Position numbers and translations under genes: made by a program. A DNA stretch of 23,144 bases. It comes from an uncultured Prevotella sp. Lineage in GTDB: Bacteria; Bacteroidota; Bacteroidia; Bacteroidales; Bacteroidaceae. How positions within the stretch are numbered: the first letter of the stretch is position 1; every line of letters begins with the position of its first letter. The notes under the pieces were generated by a model that was not told the DNA's origin, searched no databases, and saw only the letters and a program-made list of their open reading frames with translations. The DNA lies in contig CAAGLS010000210.1 in the NCBI GenBank assembly GCA_900770845.1, positions 1-23,144 of the forward strand, written 5' to 3'. Positions 1 through 6,465 of this stretch are shown here, piece after piece.

Positions 1-28
1 ATTCCCTGAGTTCGAGGGGGAGTGGGAA
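1..28 (+). repeat. hsdS inverted repeat 1, left arm (N-terminal)
   Basis: Bases 1-28 are the exact reverse complement of 3250-3277. The repeat may extend left of the window. It encodes FPEFEGEWE in both hsdS genes and in the same frame, so recombination across it keeps the reading frame. It is the best candidate crossover site for whole-gene switching. Confidence 0.93.
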
Positions 29-1048
29 AAGTGTAAGTTCAAGGATGTGTGCAGCACCTCTACAGGCAATAAGAACACACAAGATAAAATAGATGATGGT
101 ATTTATCCGTTTTATGTACGTTCTCAAACCGTAGAGCGTATTAATTCATGGACTTTCGACGGTGAAGCTATTCTCACTGCTGGTGACGGAGTTGGAGTTG
201 GTAAAGTTTTCCATCATACTTATGGAAAAATTGGTGTCCATCAACGTGTTTATATCCTTAGTAATTTTAAGTGTGATGCTAATTATCTTTTTCACTTTTT
301 CTCTTCCCATTTTTACAACAGAGTAAAAAGGATGAGTGCAAAGAACTCTGTTGATTCTGTTCGCAAAGAGATGATTACAGAAATGCCTTTGTATTTGCCT
401 AGTAAACAAGAACAAGCAAAGATTGGTGTTCTTCTATCTCTCCTTGACGAGCGCATCTCTACTCAAAACAAAGTCATTGAGGACTTGAAGAAACTAAAGT
501 CTGCGATTTCAGAAAACCTTTTCAAAGATGTAAAAGGTAATATAGTTATGCTGTCTGAAATATGCGAAATTATCAAAGGTAAGCAAATCAATGGAGAATT
601 TCTTTCAGAGAGTGGAAAGTATTATGTGATGAATGGAGGAACTGAACCATCTGGTTATTATAGCGATTATAATGTAGAAGCCAACACAATTTCAATAAGT
701 GAGGGAGGAAACTCTTGTGGATATATACAATTCAACCCCTCTCCCTTTTGGAGCGGTGGTCATTGTTATACCATTCAGAAGATAGCAGACAATGTGGATA
801 ATTTATATTTGTACCATTATCTAAAATCACAGGAAGATGCCATTATGAAATTGCGTATAGGTTCAGGTTTACCTAATATTCAGAAGAAAGACTTGGCTAT
901 GTTCAAAATAAAAATACCTGCAGTTGAGCAACAAAGAACAATCTCGACTTTTTTGTCATCGCTAGAAAGAAAAGTGGAAATAGAAGAAATGTTGCTAAAT
1001 GCAATGAAAAAAGAGAAGCAATACTTGCTCCGCCAGATGTTTTTATGA
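2..1048 (+). CDS. hsdS: Type I restriction specificity subunit HsdS, second (probably silent) copy, 5'-partial
   Basis: The frame is open to the left edge and ends at a TGA after the residues KQYLLRQMFL, the same C-terminal signature as the hsdS at 2188-3330. It encodes two target recognition domains. The first covers roughly the first 135 residues and ends in the conserved linker LLSLLDERISTQNKVI; the second follows and ends in a coiled-coil-like helix. HsdS determines which DNA sequence the HsdM/HsdR complex binds. The first codons visible (FPEFEGEWE) lie in a perfect inverted repeat shared with the other hsdS, in the same frame. A GTG at 47 is the first in-window start codon, but homology begins earlier, so I do not take it as the real start. 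The gene is convergent to the rest of the operon, so it is probably an unexpressed cassette that becomes active by inversion. Whether a start codon lies left of the window cannot be seen. Confidence 0.88.
   Translation, partial: FPEFEGEWEKCKFKDVCSTSTGNKNTQDKIDDGIYPFYVRSQTVERINSWTFDGEAILTAGDGVGVGKVFHHTYGKIGVHQRVYILSNFKCDANYLFHFFSSHFYNRVKRMSAKNSVDSVRKEMITEMPLYLPSKQEQAKIGVLLSLLDERISTQNKVIEDLKKLKSAISENLFKDVKGNIVMLSEICEIIKGKQINGEFLSESGKYYVMNGGTEPSGYYSDYNVEANTISISEGGNSCGYIQFNPSPFWSGGHCYTIQKIADNVDNLYLYHYLKSQEDAIMKLRIGSGLPNIQKKDLAMFKIKIPAVEQQRTISTFLSSLERKVEIEEMLLNAMKKEKQYLLRQMFL
452..480 (+). repeat. hsdS inverted repeat 2, left arm (central linker)
   Basis: This arm matches the reverse complement of 2738-2766 with one mismatch in 29 bases. 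It encodes RISTQNKVI in the spacer between the two recognition domains. Recombination here would exchange second domains between the two hsdS genes. Confidence 0.85.
1026..1042 (+). repeat. hsdS inverted repeat 3, left arm (C-terminal)
   Basis: Seventeen bases (core CTCCGCCAGATG) match the reverse complement of 2194-2210 and encode the shared LLRQMF C-terminus of both HsdS proteins. It is short, so it could be plain coding conservation rather than a recombination site. Confidence 0.7.
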
Positions 1049-1068
1049 ACATTTGGCGAAGCAGAGAT

Positions 1069-1524
1069 TTATATTAGTCCAAAAACTTTCAGCTGCTTTC
1101 TGTTGATTGTAGGACTCTCTTTTACTGTATCTATGATAAGTTTCATCAGTTTAGAATCAGAGATTTCACCTCTATAGGTTTCCTTGCTAAACTTTGTCCT
1201 TTTAGCAACAATGATTTTAGAGCAATTTACAAATGAGTTATGTTGCAGAAAAGGACATTGTTTAACGGTTATAGGTAATTGGTAGTCGGTAACTGTTGAC
1301 GGTAAATTATAGTTTATTTTAGAATTAATCACCAACCCACCTATCACATTACCTTCGTTATCAAATCCAAGAACAATGAAAAATTTATTGCGTGTGCCAT
1401 CATTGTTCTTAGGCGTAATGCCATTAGAGGGGTCAAGATTTAGCAAATAGACATCACCAACATTAATGCTTGATTGTAAAAGTTCATTTGCTGCATTTCC
1501 AAGTAAATCGCCTATATTTATCAT
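1069..1524 (-). CDS. MazF/PemK-like toxin of a Panacea toxin-antitoxin pair
   Basis: A 151-residue protein. From residue about 21 it shows the pattern of the MazF/PemK SH3-like barrel: VGDVYLLNLDP, then RNKFFIVLGF, a GGLVINSK strand, NSFVNCSKI and a final helix beginning RGEISDSKLMKLI. Family members usually cleave RNA or otherwise block growth; activity here is inferred and the similarity is distant. The start codon overlaps the stop of the upstream gene by 4 bp (ATGA), which implies translational coupling with the Panacea-domain gene. The pair lies between two convergent hsdS genes inside the predicted invertible segment. Alternatively it could be a non-toxic SH3-like accessory protein. Confidence 0.6.
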   Translation of the reverse strand: MINIGDLLGNAANELLQSSINVGDVYLLNLDPSNGITPKNNDGTRNKFFIVLGFDNEGNVIGGLVINSKINYNLPSTVTDYQLPITVKQCPFLQHNSFVNCSKIIVAKRTKFSKETYRGEISDSKLMKLIIDTVKESPTINRKQLKVFGLI

Positions 1525-2069
1525 GCCAAAGCCGCTTCTACTGCAAGGTTTTCCTTAATATATTCTATCATGTCTTCAGATGCCATACCATCTTTAGCCA
1601 TGCCGACAATATCCATTACTTTACGACCCTGCTGATTATAAGCACGGCTCCATTCTTCGCCATGCGATTTTGCACGTAACTCTCCATAAGGAAGATTTCT
1701 GTTTTCTTCTATTGATTGGTCTAACGCTTCAATATCTGCTTTTGAAAGATAATTCAAGTCAGCATTGCGCTTTGCTTCCAACATATAATAAGCGTCGTCT
1801 GCACCTTTTGCAACTGTCTTATTAAGCATGTTTTTCAGCTCTTTATCGCAATGAACGTCGTCTTTTATACAATTATACAATATTGAAGGAACAGGACCAT
1901 CCGGCAACGCACAGAACTCGTCAGCAACCATAGAAAATCCGTATTTTGCCAAATGTGCAATATTAGCAAAATATATAATCTTGAACACGTGGTAATAGTC
2001 CAAGCCCTTTGTCTTGTTCAATATGTAAAGAACAACCTCTGTAAGTTTCTGCTTGTCAAACTGTGTCAT
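1521..2069 (-). CDS. Panacea-domain (DUF4065/SocA-like) antitoxin
   Basis: A 182-residue protein whose first 70 residues show the Panacea/SocA/GepA signature: a helix with YILNKTKGLDYYHVFKII, then YFANIAHLAKYGFSMVADEF, then ALPDGPVPSILYN. Panacea domains act as antitoxin modules paired with many unrelated toxin folds. Residues 110-182 form a helical tail that could contact the partner. The gene lies first in a two-gene unit and overlaps the toxin-like gene by 4 bp. A perfect TAnnTTTG element stands 21 bp before its ATG, so it can be transcribed independently of hsdS. Family assignment is from motif recognition; the role is inferred from family and position. Confidence 0.75.
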   Translation of the reverse strand: MTQFDKQKLTEVVLYILNKTKGLDYYHVFKIIYFANIAHLAKYGFSMVADEFCALPDGPVPSILYNCIKDDVHCDKELKNMLNKTVAKGADDAYYMLEAKRNADLNYLSKADIEALDQSIEENRNLPYGELRAKSHGEEWSRAYNQQGRKVMDIVGMAKDGMASEDMIEYIKENLAVEAALA

Positions 2070-2089
2070 ACTAAATCTCCTTCAGACTA

Positions 2090-2097
2090 CAAAGATA
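2090..2097 (-). promoter_or_regulatory. Bacteroidota -7 promoter element for the Panacea pair
   Basis: On the minus strand this reads TATCTTTG, a full match to the TAnnTTTG element of the primary Bacteroidota sigma factor. It is 21 bp upstream of the antitoxin ATG in a very AT-rich gap. No clear TTTG -33 box is at the usual distance, so the call rests on the -7 element and its position. Confidence 0.5.
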
Positions 2098-2187
2098 ACT
2101 TATTTAATATATATAACATTATATTGTCTTTGTTTTAACTGACTAAACGTCCGCTTTTAACATAATATTAACACTTTATTTGTAATA

Positions 2188-3330
2188 TCATATAAACATC
2201 TGGCGGAGCAGATACTGTTTTTGATCATACAAGTTTGTTAGTATCTTCTGCTCTGTTATAGCCTTTTGCTCAATACCAAATAGCAGGTCTGTATATTTTA
2301 CTTGGAGTTCATAGGATGGGCAATAGATTTTGGCTTTTCTGTAGTCTTTGAAATAGATATGTGGGATGGCCATTCCTGTCTTATAAGGCTCAAAATTGAA
2401 GACTTTCAGCATGAAGTATAGATAGCGAAGTGAATAACCTTCCTTTGCTTGTAAGATGTTCAATGTTCCAGTAGCGGAACACTTTCCTTTGACGTATGAA
2501 ACAGAACCCACGCCAGAACCGTCTTTGATAATATAGATGGCTTCCTTGGTAGTGCTGTAAGTGTCAAGATACCCAACAATGCCATTTGCCCCATAAACTG
2601 GATATGCGCCAACTTCTGCGACATCACTTTCTTGCAGTGTTGTTGATGAACATTCCAAACATTCGGAAAGGCGAATGTTTGGCTTTCCCTGTTTGGAAAT
2701 CTTATGTGCAATTCCCTTGATTAGGGACTGCAACTTGTCAATGACTTTGTTTTGGGTAGAGATGCGTTCATCTAGGAGTGACAAAAGTTTGGCTATTTTC
2801 TTCTGCTCCTCCAAACATGGATTGATGGTCTTTACCCCTTTCAAATGTTCGCCATAAAGATGCACTACAGACACACCTTGCGCAACTTTGGCAATTTCAT
2901 ACTTGCGTCTGCCATTCAACTGATAGCTCATGAATGCACCATCATATCCATGCAAGCGTATAATGTTCAAATCACCACCTAAAAGAATATTGCCATTGAG
3001 GACGCAACGAGCGGTTGCGATATCCTCTGCTGTTTCACCAGAGCAGGGTATTATTACGTCATTAGCTTTGCTTCTTACCAATTTGGCATTGTCGATGTTT
3101 GTTTTGCTAATGACTTCTCTTATTGTTTCCGATTTGTACTTTGTGTAAAGCTCTCCATATAAAATACAAGGTTCACCATCATCAGACAGTTGGTCTTTGG
3201 ATATACCAGTACCTTTATACAAATCTGCGATGTCTGCCAGTCGTTCTTCTTCCCACTCCCCCTCGAACTCAGGGAATCTGAGATTTGGGGCATTGAGTTT
3301 CTTATGTTTGTTATTTATTGTCGTTATCAT
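2188..3330 (-). CDS. hsdS: Type I restriction specificity subunit HsdS, expressed copy
   Basis: A complete 380-residue HsdS, the usual size. Residues 1-16 form a short leader. The repeat-encoded LRFPEFEGEWE follows, then recognition domain 1, the conserved linker LLSLLDERISTQNKVI near residue 190, recognition domain 2, and the C-terminus KQYLLRQMFI. The recognition domains differ clearly from those of the copy at 2-1048, while leader repeat, linker and end are shared. HsdS gives sequence specificity to the HsdM methyltransferase and the HsdR translocase/nuclease encoded upstream on the same strand. It is 160 bp downstream of the DUF1016 nuclease gene. This gap contains two copies of a 33-bp repeat, so hsdS may have its own control. 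It is the copy in operon orientation and therefore probably the active one. Confidence 0.93.
   Translation of the reverse strand: MITTINNKHKKLNAPNLRFPEFEGEWEEERLADIADLYKGTGISKDQLSDDGEPCILYGELYTKYKSETIREVISKTNIDNAKLVRSKANDVIIPCSGETAEDIATARCVLNGNILLGGDLNIIRLHGYDGAFMSYQLNGRRKYEIAKVAQGVSVVHLYGEHLKGVKTINPCLEEQKKIAKLLSLLDERISTQNKVIDKLQSLIKGIAHKISKQGKPNIRLSECLECSSTTLQESDVAEVGAYPVYGANGIVGYLDTYSTTKEAIYIIKDGSGVGSVSYVKGKCSATGTLNILQAKEGYSLRYLYFMLKVFNFEPYKTGMAIPHIYFKDYRKAKIYCPSYELQVKYTDLLFGIEQKAITEQKILTNLYDQKQYLLRQMFI
2194..2210 (-). repeat. hsdS inverted repeat 3, right arm (C-terminal)
   Basis: Reverse complement of 1026-1042, coding for the common LLRQMF end of HsdS. Confidence 0.7.
2738..2766 (-). 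repeat. hsdS inverted repeat 2, right arm (central linker)
   Basis: Matches 452-480 in inverted orientation with a single mismatch at 2755. It lies in the conserved linker between the two recognition domains. Confidence 0.85.
3250..3277 (-). repeat. hsdS inverted repeat 1, right arm (N-terminal)
   Basis: Perfect 28-bp reverse complement of 1-28, beginning 17 codons into the expressed hsdS. Everything from here to base 1 would be inverted, while the start codon and promoter side stay fixed. Confidence 0.93.
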
Positions 3331-3364
3331 TTTTAATCCTTAATTTAAGTTCACCTATCATAGC

Positions 3365-3397
3365 TCAGTTACATGCCAGTTACATGGTAGTTATATG
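3365..3397. repeat. 33-bp direct repeat of three 11-mers, copy 1
   Basis: The copy consists of three 11-mers with the pattern (C/T)AGTTA(C/T)ATGn, two nearly identical and the third diverged. An exact 33-bp copy lies 88 bp to the right. It is in the gap upstream of hsdS. The 11-bp period is close to one helical turn, as in protein-binding iterons. Confidence 0.9.
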
Positions 3398-3404
3398 CTT
3401 TATG

Positions 3405-3420
3405 CCCCATTATAAAGGGG
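3405..3420. repeat. Small inverted repeat between the 33-bp repeats
   Basis: CCCC and GGGG flank an 8-base AT-only spacer, which reads TTTATAAT on the minus strand. It could be a weak hairpin or a -10-like sequence before hsdS. Neither reading is well supported. Confidence 0.35.
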
Positions 3421-3452
3421 TTTGAGCTAACTTTGATGCTTTTCTGAGCCTT

Positions 3453-3485
3453 TCAGTTACATGCCAGTTACATGGTAGTTATATG
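3453..3485. repeat. 33-bp direct repeat of three 11-mers, copy 2
   Basis: Identical to 3365-3397. It begins just before the end of the DUF1016 nuclease gene (stop at 3491), in the gap between that gene and hsdS. Confidence 0.9.
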
Positions 3486-3490
3486 ATTTA

Positions 3491-4597
3491 TCAATCCTTT
3501 GTATCTTTTATGCCAGACAGCGTTGCTTCAATATCTTCAATTGTTGGCAACTGGCTCTGTATGTTTTCAGGCATGAGCTTCGAGAGTTGATATTCGGAGA
3601 TGCCTATTGGCTGATTGGTTGATTCAAGAGCATATTGAGCCATCACATTATTCTTGGTTTTGCAGATAAGCAATCCGATTGTAGGGTTGTCCGCAGGCTT
3701 CTTTTTTATATGATTTACAGCACTTACATATACCCCTAATTGCCCCAAGTGTTCTGCTTTGAATTTAGTAATCTTCAGTTCTACGACAACATAGCAACGC
3801 AGTTCCAAGTGATAGAAAAGCAAGTCGGGATATACAGTCTCGTCTCCCACCTGCAATGGAACTTGACTTCCGACAAAAGCAAAGCCTGTACCCAATTCAA
3901 GCAAGAAGCGTGTGACATTTTGGGTAAGTCCTTGCTCCAACTCTCGCTCCCGATACTCACCGTCAAGTGTGAGAAAATCGAAATTATAAGGGTCTTTCAG
4001 CGTTTGCGCAGCCAATTCGCTTTGAGGATCCGCCAGCAGCTTGTTAAAGTTATTCACAGCCTTTCCCTGTCGCTCATATAGATTGGTGTCAAGGAAATTG
4101 AGCAAGACAGCACGGCTCCATCCATTTTCAACGGTCTTTTGCAGATAGAACACAGCACGGTCAACATCCTTGCATTGAGACATGATGTACAGATGATGCC
4201 CCCAAGGAACGGAGAAGAAAACGTCCTCGCTGATTTGGGCAACAGGTTGTTGCCCATTTGCATCGCCTAATTTGGCAACAGCTTGTTGCCAAATTATAAT
4301 TCGCTGATTATAAAACTCGTACCATTGGCGAATATACCTTAGATTACGATAGGAAAACCCTTTCATATCAGGAAACTCCGCCATAAGTTCACGGCTCAAT
4401 TCTTTGAGCCAGCCATCGCCCCAAGATACAGATTTCTGCTTTTCACAGATGTCCGCACCCATACGCCAATAAAGGTGGAGCAATTCTGTGTTCACCTTGA
4501 TTGCCGCCTTGACTTGTGCGCTGCGTATATCTTTCTTCAACTGCGAGACCCAACTTTTGAACTCGCTGTTTCCTGCCAATGTCATATTTCCAGCCAT
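3491..4597 (-). CDS. DUF1016 (YhcG-type) PD-(D/E)XK nuclease family protein
   Basis: A 368-residue protein with the two-part architecture of the family. An N-terminal helical DUF1016 region (about 10-170) includes the KVNTELLHLYWRMG segment, GFSYRNLRYIRQWYEFY and PWGHHLYIM. A C-terminal nuclease fold has D258 in YPDLLFY and E273-L-K275, which fit PD-(D/E)XK catalytic residues. The family is often found with type I restriction genes, but its function is not established; DNA cleavage or a role in defence is inferred. The gene lies between hsdM and hsdS in operon orientation. Residues about 102-122 are encoded by two adjacent palindromes and look like an insertion relative to the flanking conserved segments. 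A truncated relative lies immediately upstream. Confidence 0.85.
   Translation of the reverse strand: MAGNMTLAGNSEFKSWVSQLKKDIRSAQVKAAIKVNTELLHLYWRMGADICEKQKSVSWGDGWLKELSRELMAEFPDMKGFSYRNLRYIRQWYEFYNQRIIIWQQAVAKLGDANGQQPVAQISEDVFFSVPWGHHLYIMSQCKDVDRAVFYLQKTVENGWSRAVLLNFLDTNLYERQGKAVNNFNKLLADPQSELAAQTLKDPYNFDFLTLDGEYRERELEQGLTQNVTRFLLELGTGFAFVGSQVPLQVGDETVYPDLLFYHLELRCYVVVELKITKFKAEHLGQLGVYVSAVNHIKKKPADNPTIGLLICKTKNNVMAQYALESTNQPIGISEYQLSKLMPENIQSQLPTIEDIEATLSGIKDTKD
4236..4256. repeat. Intragenic palindrome A in the DUF1016 gene
   Basis: Nine-base arms (TGGGCAACA and complement) are separated by 3 bases. The palindrome lies in the reading frame and encodes part of GQQPVAQ. It shares the GGCAACA/TGTTGCC core with palindrome B. 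Confidence 0.85.
4268..4296. repeat. Intragenic palindrome B in the DUF1016 gene
   Basis: Thirteen-base perfect arms flank the 3-base centre GCT, with the same core as palindrome A, which begins 32 bp to the left. It encodes WQQAVAKL. Two such hairpins inside an open frame are unusual. Confidence 0.88.
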
Positions 4598-4618
4598 ATT
4601 CTATGTCTTTTTAAATAA

Positions 4619-4634
4619 TCTACCAGCTGGTAGA
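4619..4634. repeat. Perfect 16-bp palindrome at the break of the DUF1016 fragment
   Basis: TCTACCAGCTGGTAGA is a perfect palindrome and contains the fragment's stop codon. A second one, CCACAA-G-TTGTGG, lies at 4644-4656. Both resemble in arrangement the palindrome pair inside the intact DUF1016 gene. Confidence 0.85.
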
Positions 4635-4811
4635 CAAAATCTTCCACAAGTTGTGGTAGAATTTGAGCATTTCCGTATTCACTTTGACAGCAGCTTTGAG
4701 CTGTGCAATGTGGAAGCGTTTCTTCAAGTCAGACAACCACTTCACATAGTTCTTGTCTGCCATGAAAGAATCGCTATTCACAAACTGCGGTATATTGTTC
4801 TTGTCTGCCAT
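4620..4811 (-). pseudogene. Truncated DUF1016 paralogue (N-terminal fragment)
   Basis: The 63-residue frame starts MADKNNIPQF. Its middle (WLSDLKKRFHIAQLKAAVKV, then NTEMLKFY) aligns with residues 15-43 of the downstream intact DUF1016 protein (WVSQLKKDIRSAQVKAAIKV, then NTELLHLY). After that the frame runs into two palindromes (4644-4656 and 4619-4634) and stops. In another frame the palindromic stretch would read like the QLVEDFVYQLVD spacer typical of such proteins, which suggests a deletion plus frame loss. A 15-base repeat (4749-4763 and 4797-4811, in frame) gives two alternative ATG starts. The nuclease domain is absent, so this is a remnant or, less likely, a small regulator of the intact copy. 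Confidence 0.75.
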
Positions 4812-4883
4812 AACACCTAATCACTAAACCTTTATACATAACACTTAATCACTAATCACTAACACTTAATCACTAACACTTAA
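4811..4883 (-). repeat. Degenerate 7-bp tandem repeat array after hsdM
   Basis: Read on the minus strand, the region starts at the hsdM stop codon and runs as about ten heptamers, mostly TTAAGTG and TTAGTGA, before merging into the start of the DUF1016 fragment. It is very AT-rich and has no hairpin, so it is not an obvious terminator. Confidence 0.85.
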
Positions 4884-6433
4884 ACCAATCCCAACTCTTT
4901 CAGATACCCCTCAATCTCCTTGTCGAGGTCGGCACGCTTGGCTTCCAAATCCTTGATTTCCTTCATCACGGCATGGATGTCGATAGGCTCTTCCTCCTTA
5001 AACGTATCAACGTAGCGGGGAATGTTGAGGTTGTAATCGTTCTCGGCAATCTCCTGCAACGTGGCGAGGTGGCTGTATCTCTCTATTTCCTTGCGCTCAC
5101 GATACGTGTCGACTATCTTCTCGATGTGTTGTGGACGGAGCTTGTTCTGGGTTTTCACTTTCTCGAACTCCTTGCTGGCATCGATGAAAAGGATGTTGTC
5201 GTCCTCCTTACGGCACTTCTTCAGTACCAAGATGCAGGTAGGAATGCTTGTGCCATAGAAGATGTTGGCTGGCAGACCGATGATGGCATCCACATAATTC
5301 TTCTTCTCTATGAGGAAACGGCGGATAACGCCCTCGGCATTGCCGCGGAACAGCACACCATGAGGAGCGACGCAAGCCATTGTGCCCCCATCGTTGAGGT
5401 GGTAAATCATGTGAAGGATAAAGGCGTAGTCGGCAGTCTTGCGAGGAGCAAGTCTGCCAGCCTTGCTGAAACGGTCATCGTAGTTGAACTTGTCGGCAGC
5501 GCTCCACTCGGCAGAGAAGGGCGGATTGGCCACAACAGCATCAAACTGAGTGTCGCCAAAGGCATCAGCCTCCAGCGTGTCTCCATTCTCGATGTGGAAG
5601 TGGCTAAACTTTATGCCATGCAGGAGCATGTTCATGCGGGCAAGGTTGTAGGTGGTGGGGTTTTTCTCCTGACCGAATATCTCGTTGGCATGGCCGATGC
5701 TTGCGGCACGGAGCAGCAATGAGCCGGAGCCACACGTCGGATCATAGACATTGCGAAGGCGAGCGTGGCCGATGGTAACAATCTCTGCCAAGATGCGGCT
5801 CACCTCCTGAGGCGTATAAAATTCACCGGCCTTTTTGCCAGCACCGGCGGCAAACTGCGAAATCATATATTCGTAGGCATCGCCAAGGATGTCGATCTCT
5901 TGTGAGGCTTCCACTCCAAAGTCGATGTCATCGAGCGCAAGCAGCACGTTGCTTACAAGCGTATTCTTGTCGTCAGCCGTCTTGCCAAGTTTAGGCGAAG
6001 CAAGGTCAATATCAGAGAACAGACCGCCAAAATCCTCTTCGCTATCATGCCCGAGCGTACTGTCTTCGATGCGCTTCAACGAGCGTTCAAGCAACGGCAG
6101 GATGTTCTCCTTCTTCTTGATGCTCTCTATGACGGACGAGAAGAGGAAGTTCGGCTCAATGAAATAGCCGATGTTCTCCAGACATTCGGTCTTTACTTCT
6201 TGTTGCAATGCCTCAATATCCTCGTCTTTCTCCATTGCCCACAACTCTTTGAATGTGACTTCATCGTCCACCAATGCGTCATTGGCATGCTTCTCTATCT
6301 TCTCCGACAAATACTTGTAGAAGATAAAGCCAAGGGTGAAATACATGAAGTCACTGGCAGACATATTGCCACGCAGTTTGTTAGCAACTTCCCAAAGCTG
6401 GTCACGGAGTTTCTGTTGTAATTCTTCGCTCAT
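4880..6433 (-). CDS. hsdM: Type I restriction-modification methyltransferase subunit HsdM
   Basis: A 517-residue N6-adenine methyltransferase. Residues 1-150 form the helical N-terminal domain. AGEFYTPQEV at 202-211 precedes the S-adenosylmethionine motif DPTCGSGSLL at 231-240 and the catalytic motif NPPF at 303-306. A C-terminal helical tail contacts HsdS in the family. It methylates host DNA at the site chosen by HsdS and forms the core of the restriction complex. Length is normal and no frame damage is seen. It begins 32 bp after hsdR, so the two are co-transcribed. The stop codon is the first repeat unit of a 7-bp array. Two DUF1016 genes separate it from hsdS. Confidence 0.97.
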   Translation of the reverse strand: MSEELQQKLRDQLWEVANKLRGNMSASDFMYFTLGFIFYKYLSEKIEKHANDALVDDEVTFKELWAMEKDEDIEALQQEVKTECLENIGYFIEPNFLFSSVIESIKKKENILPLLERSLKRIEDSTLGHDSEEDFGGLFSDIDLASPKLGKTADDKNTLVSNVLLALDDIDFGVEASQEIDILGDAYEYMISQFAAGAGKKAGEFYTPQEVSRILAEIVTIGHARLRNVYDPTCGSGSLLLRAASIGHANEIFGQEKNPTTYNLARMNMLLHGIKFSHFHIENGDTLEADAFGDTQFDAVVANPPFSAEWSAADKFNYDDRFSKAGRLAPRKTADYAFILHMIYHLNDGGTMACVAPHGVLFRGNAEGVIRRFLIEKKNYVDAIIGLPANIFYGTSIPTCILVLKKCRKEDDNILFIDASKEFEKVKTQNKLRPQHIEKIVDTYRERKEIERYSHLATLQEIAENDYNLNIPRYVDTFKEEEPIDIHAVMKEIKDLEAKRADLDKEIEGYLKELGLV

Positions 6434-6465
6434 ATATTGTTGTTTCTTTATTCTTTGTTATGTTT

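Larger units (their letters stand above)
1..3277. other. Predicted invertible DNA segment (hsdS switch with embedded toxin-antitoxin pair)
   Basis: Two convergent hsdS bodies are arranged head to head around a toxin-antitoxin-like pair and share three nested inverted repeats at 1-28/3250-3277, 452-480/2738-2766 and 1026-1042/2194-2210. Inversion between the outermost pair would place the body at 2-1048 in frame behind the fixed leader codons (MITTINNKHKKLNAP, complement of about 3278-3330). Such hsdS inversion loci are known in Bacteroidota and other bacteria. The switch itself is inferred; the repeats and their frames are seen directly. No invertase or tyrosine recombinase gene lies in the window. 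Confidence 0.8.

Noticed and set aside
146..415. Minus-strand open frame inside the partial hsdS
   Set aside because: It is antisense to conserved HsdS codons and has no recognisable motif.
4644..4656. Palindromes near 4620-4656 as a rho-independent terminator
   Set aside because: The stems are AT-rich and short, with no T-run after them in the minus direction; they fit better as remnants of an intragenic palindromic region.
4973..5722. Long open frame of 249 codons on the plus strand inside hsdM
   Set aside because: It lies antisense to a gene with clear methyltransferase motifs and has no recognisable domain; it is a shadow of codon use.
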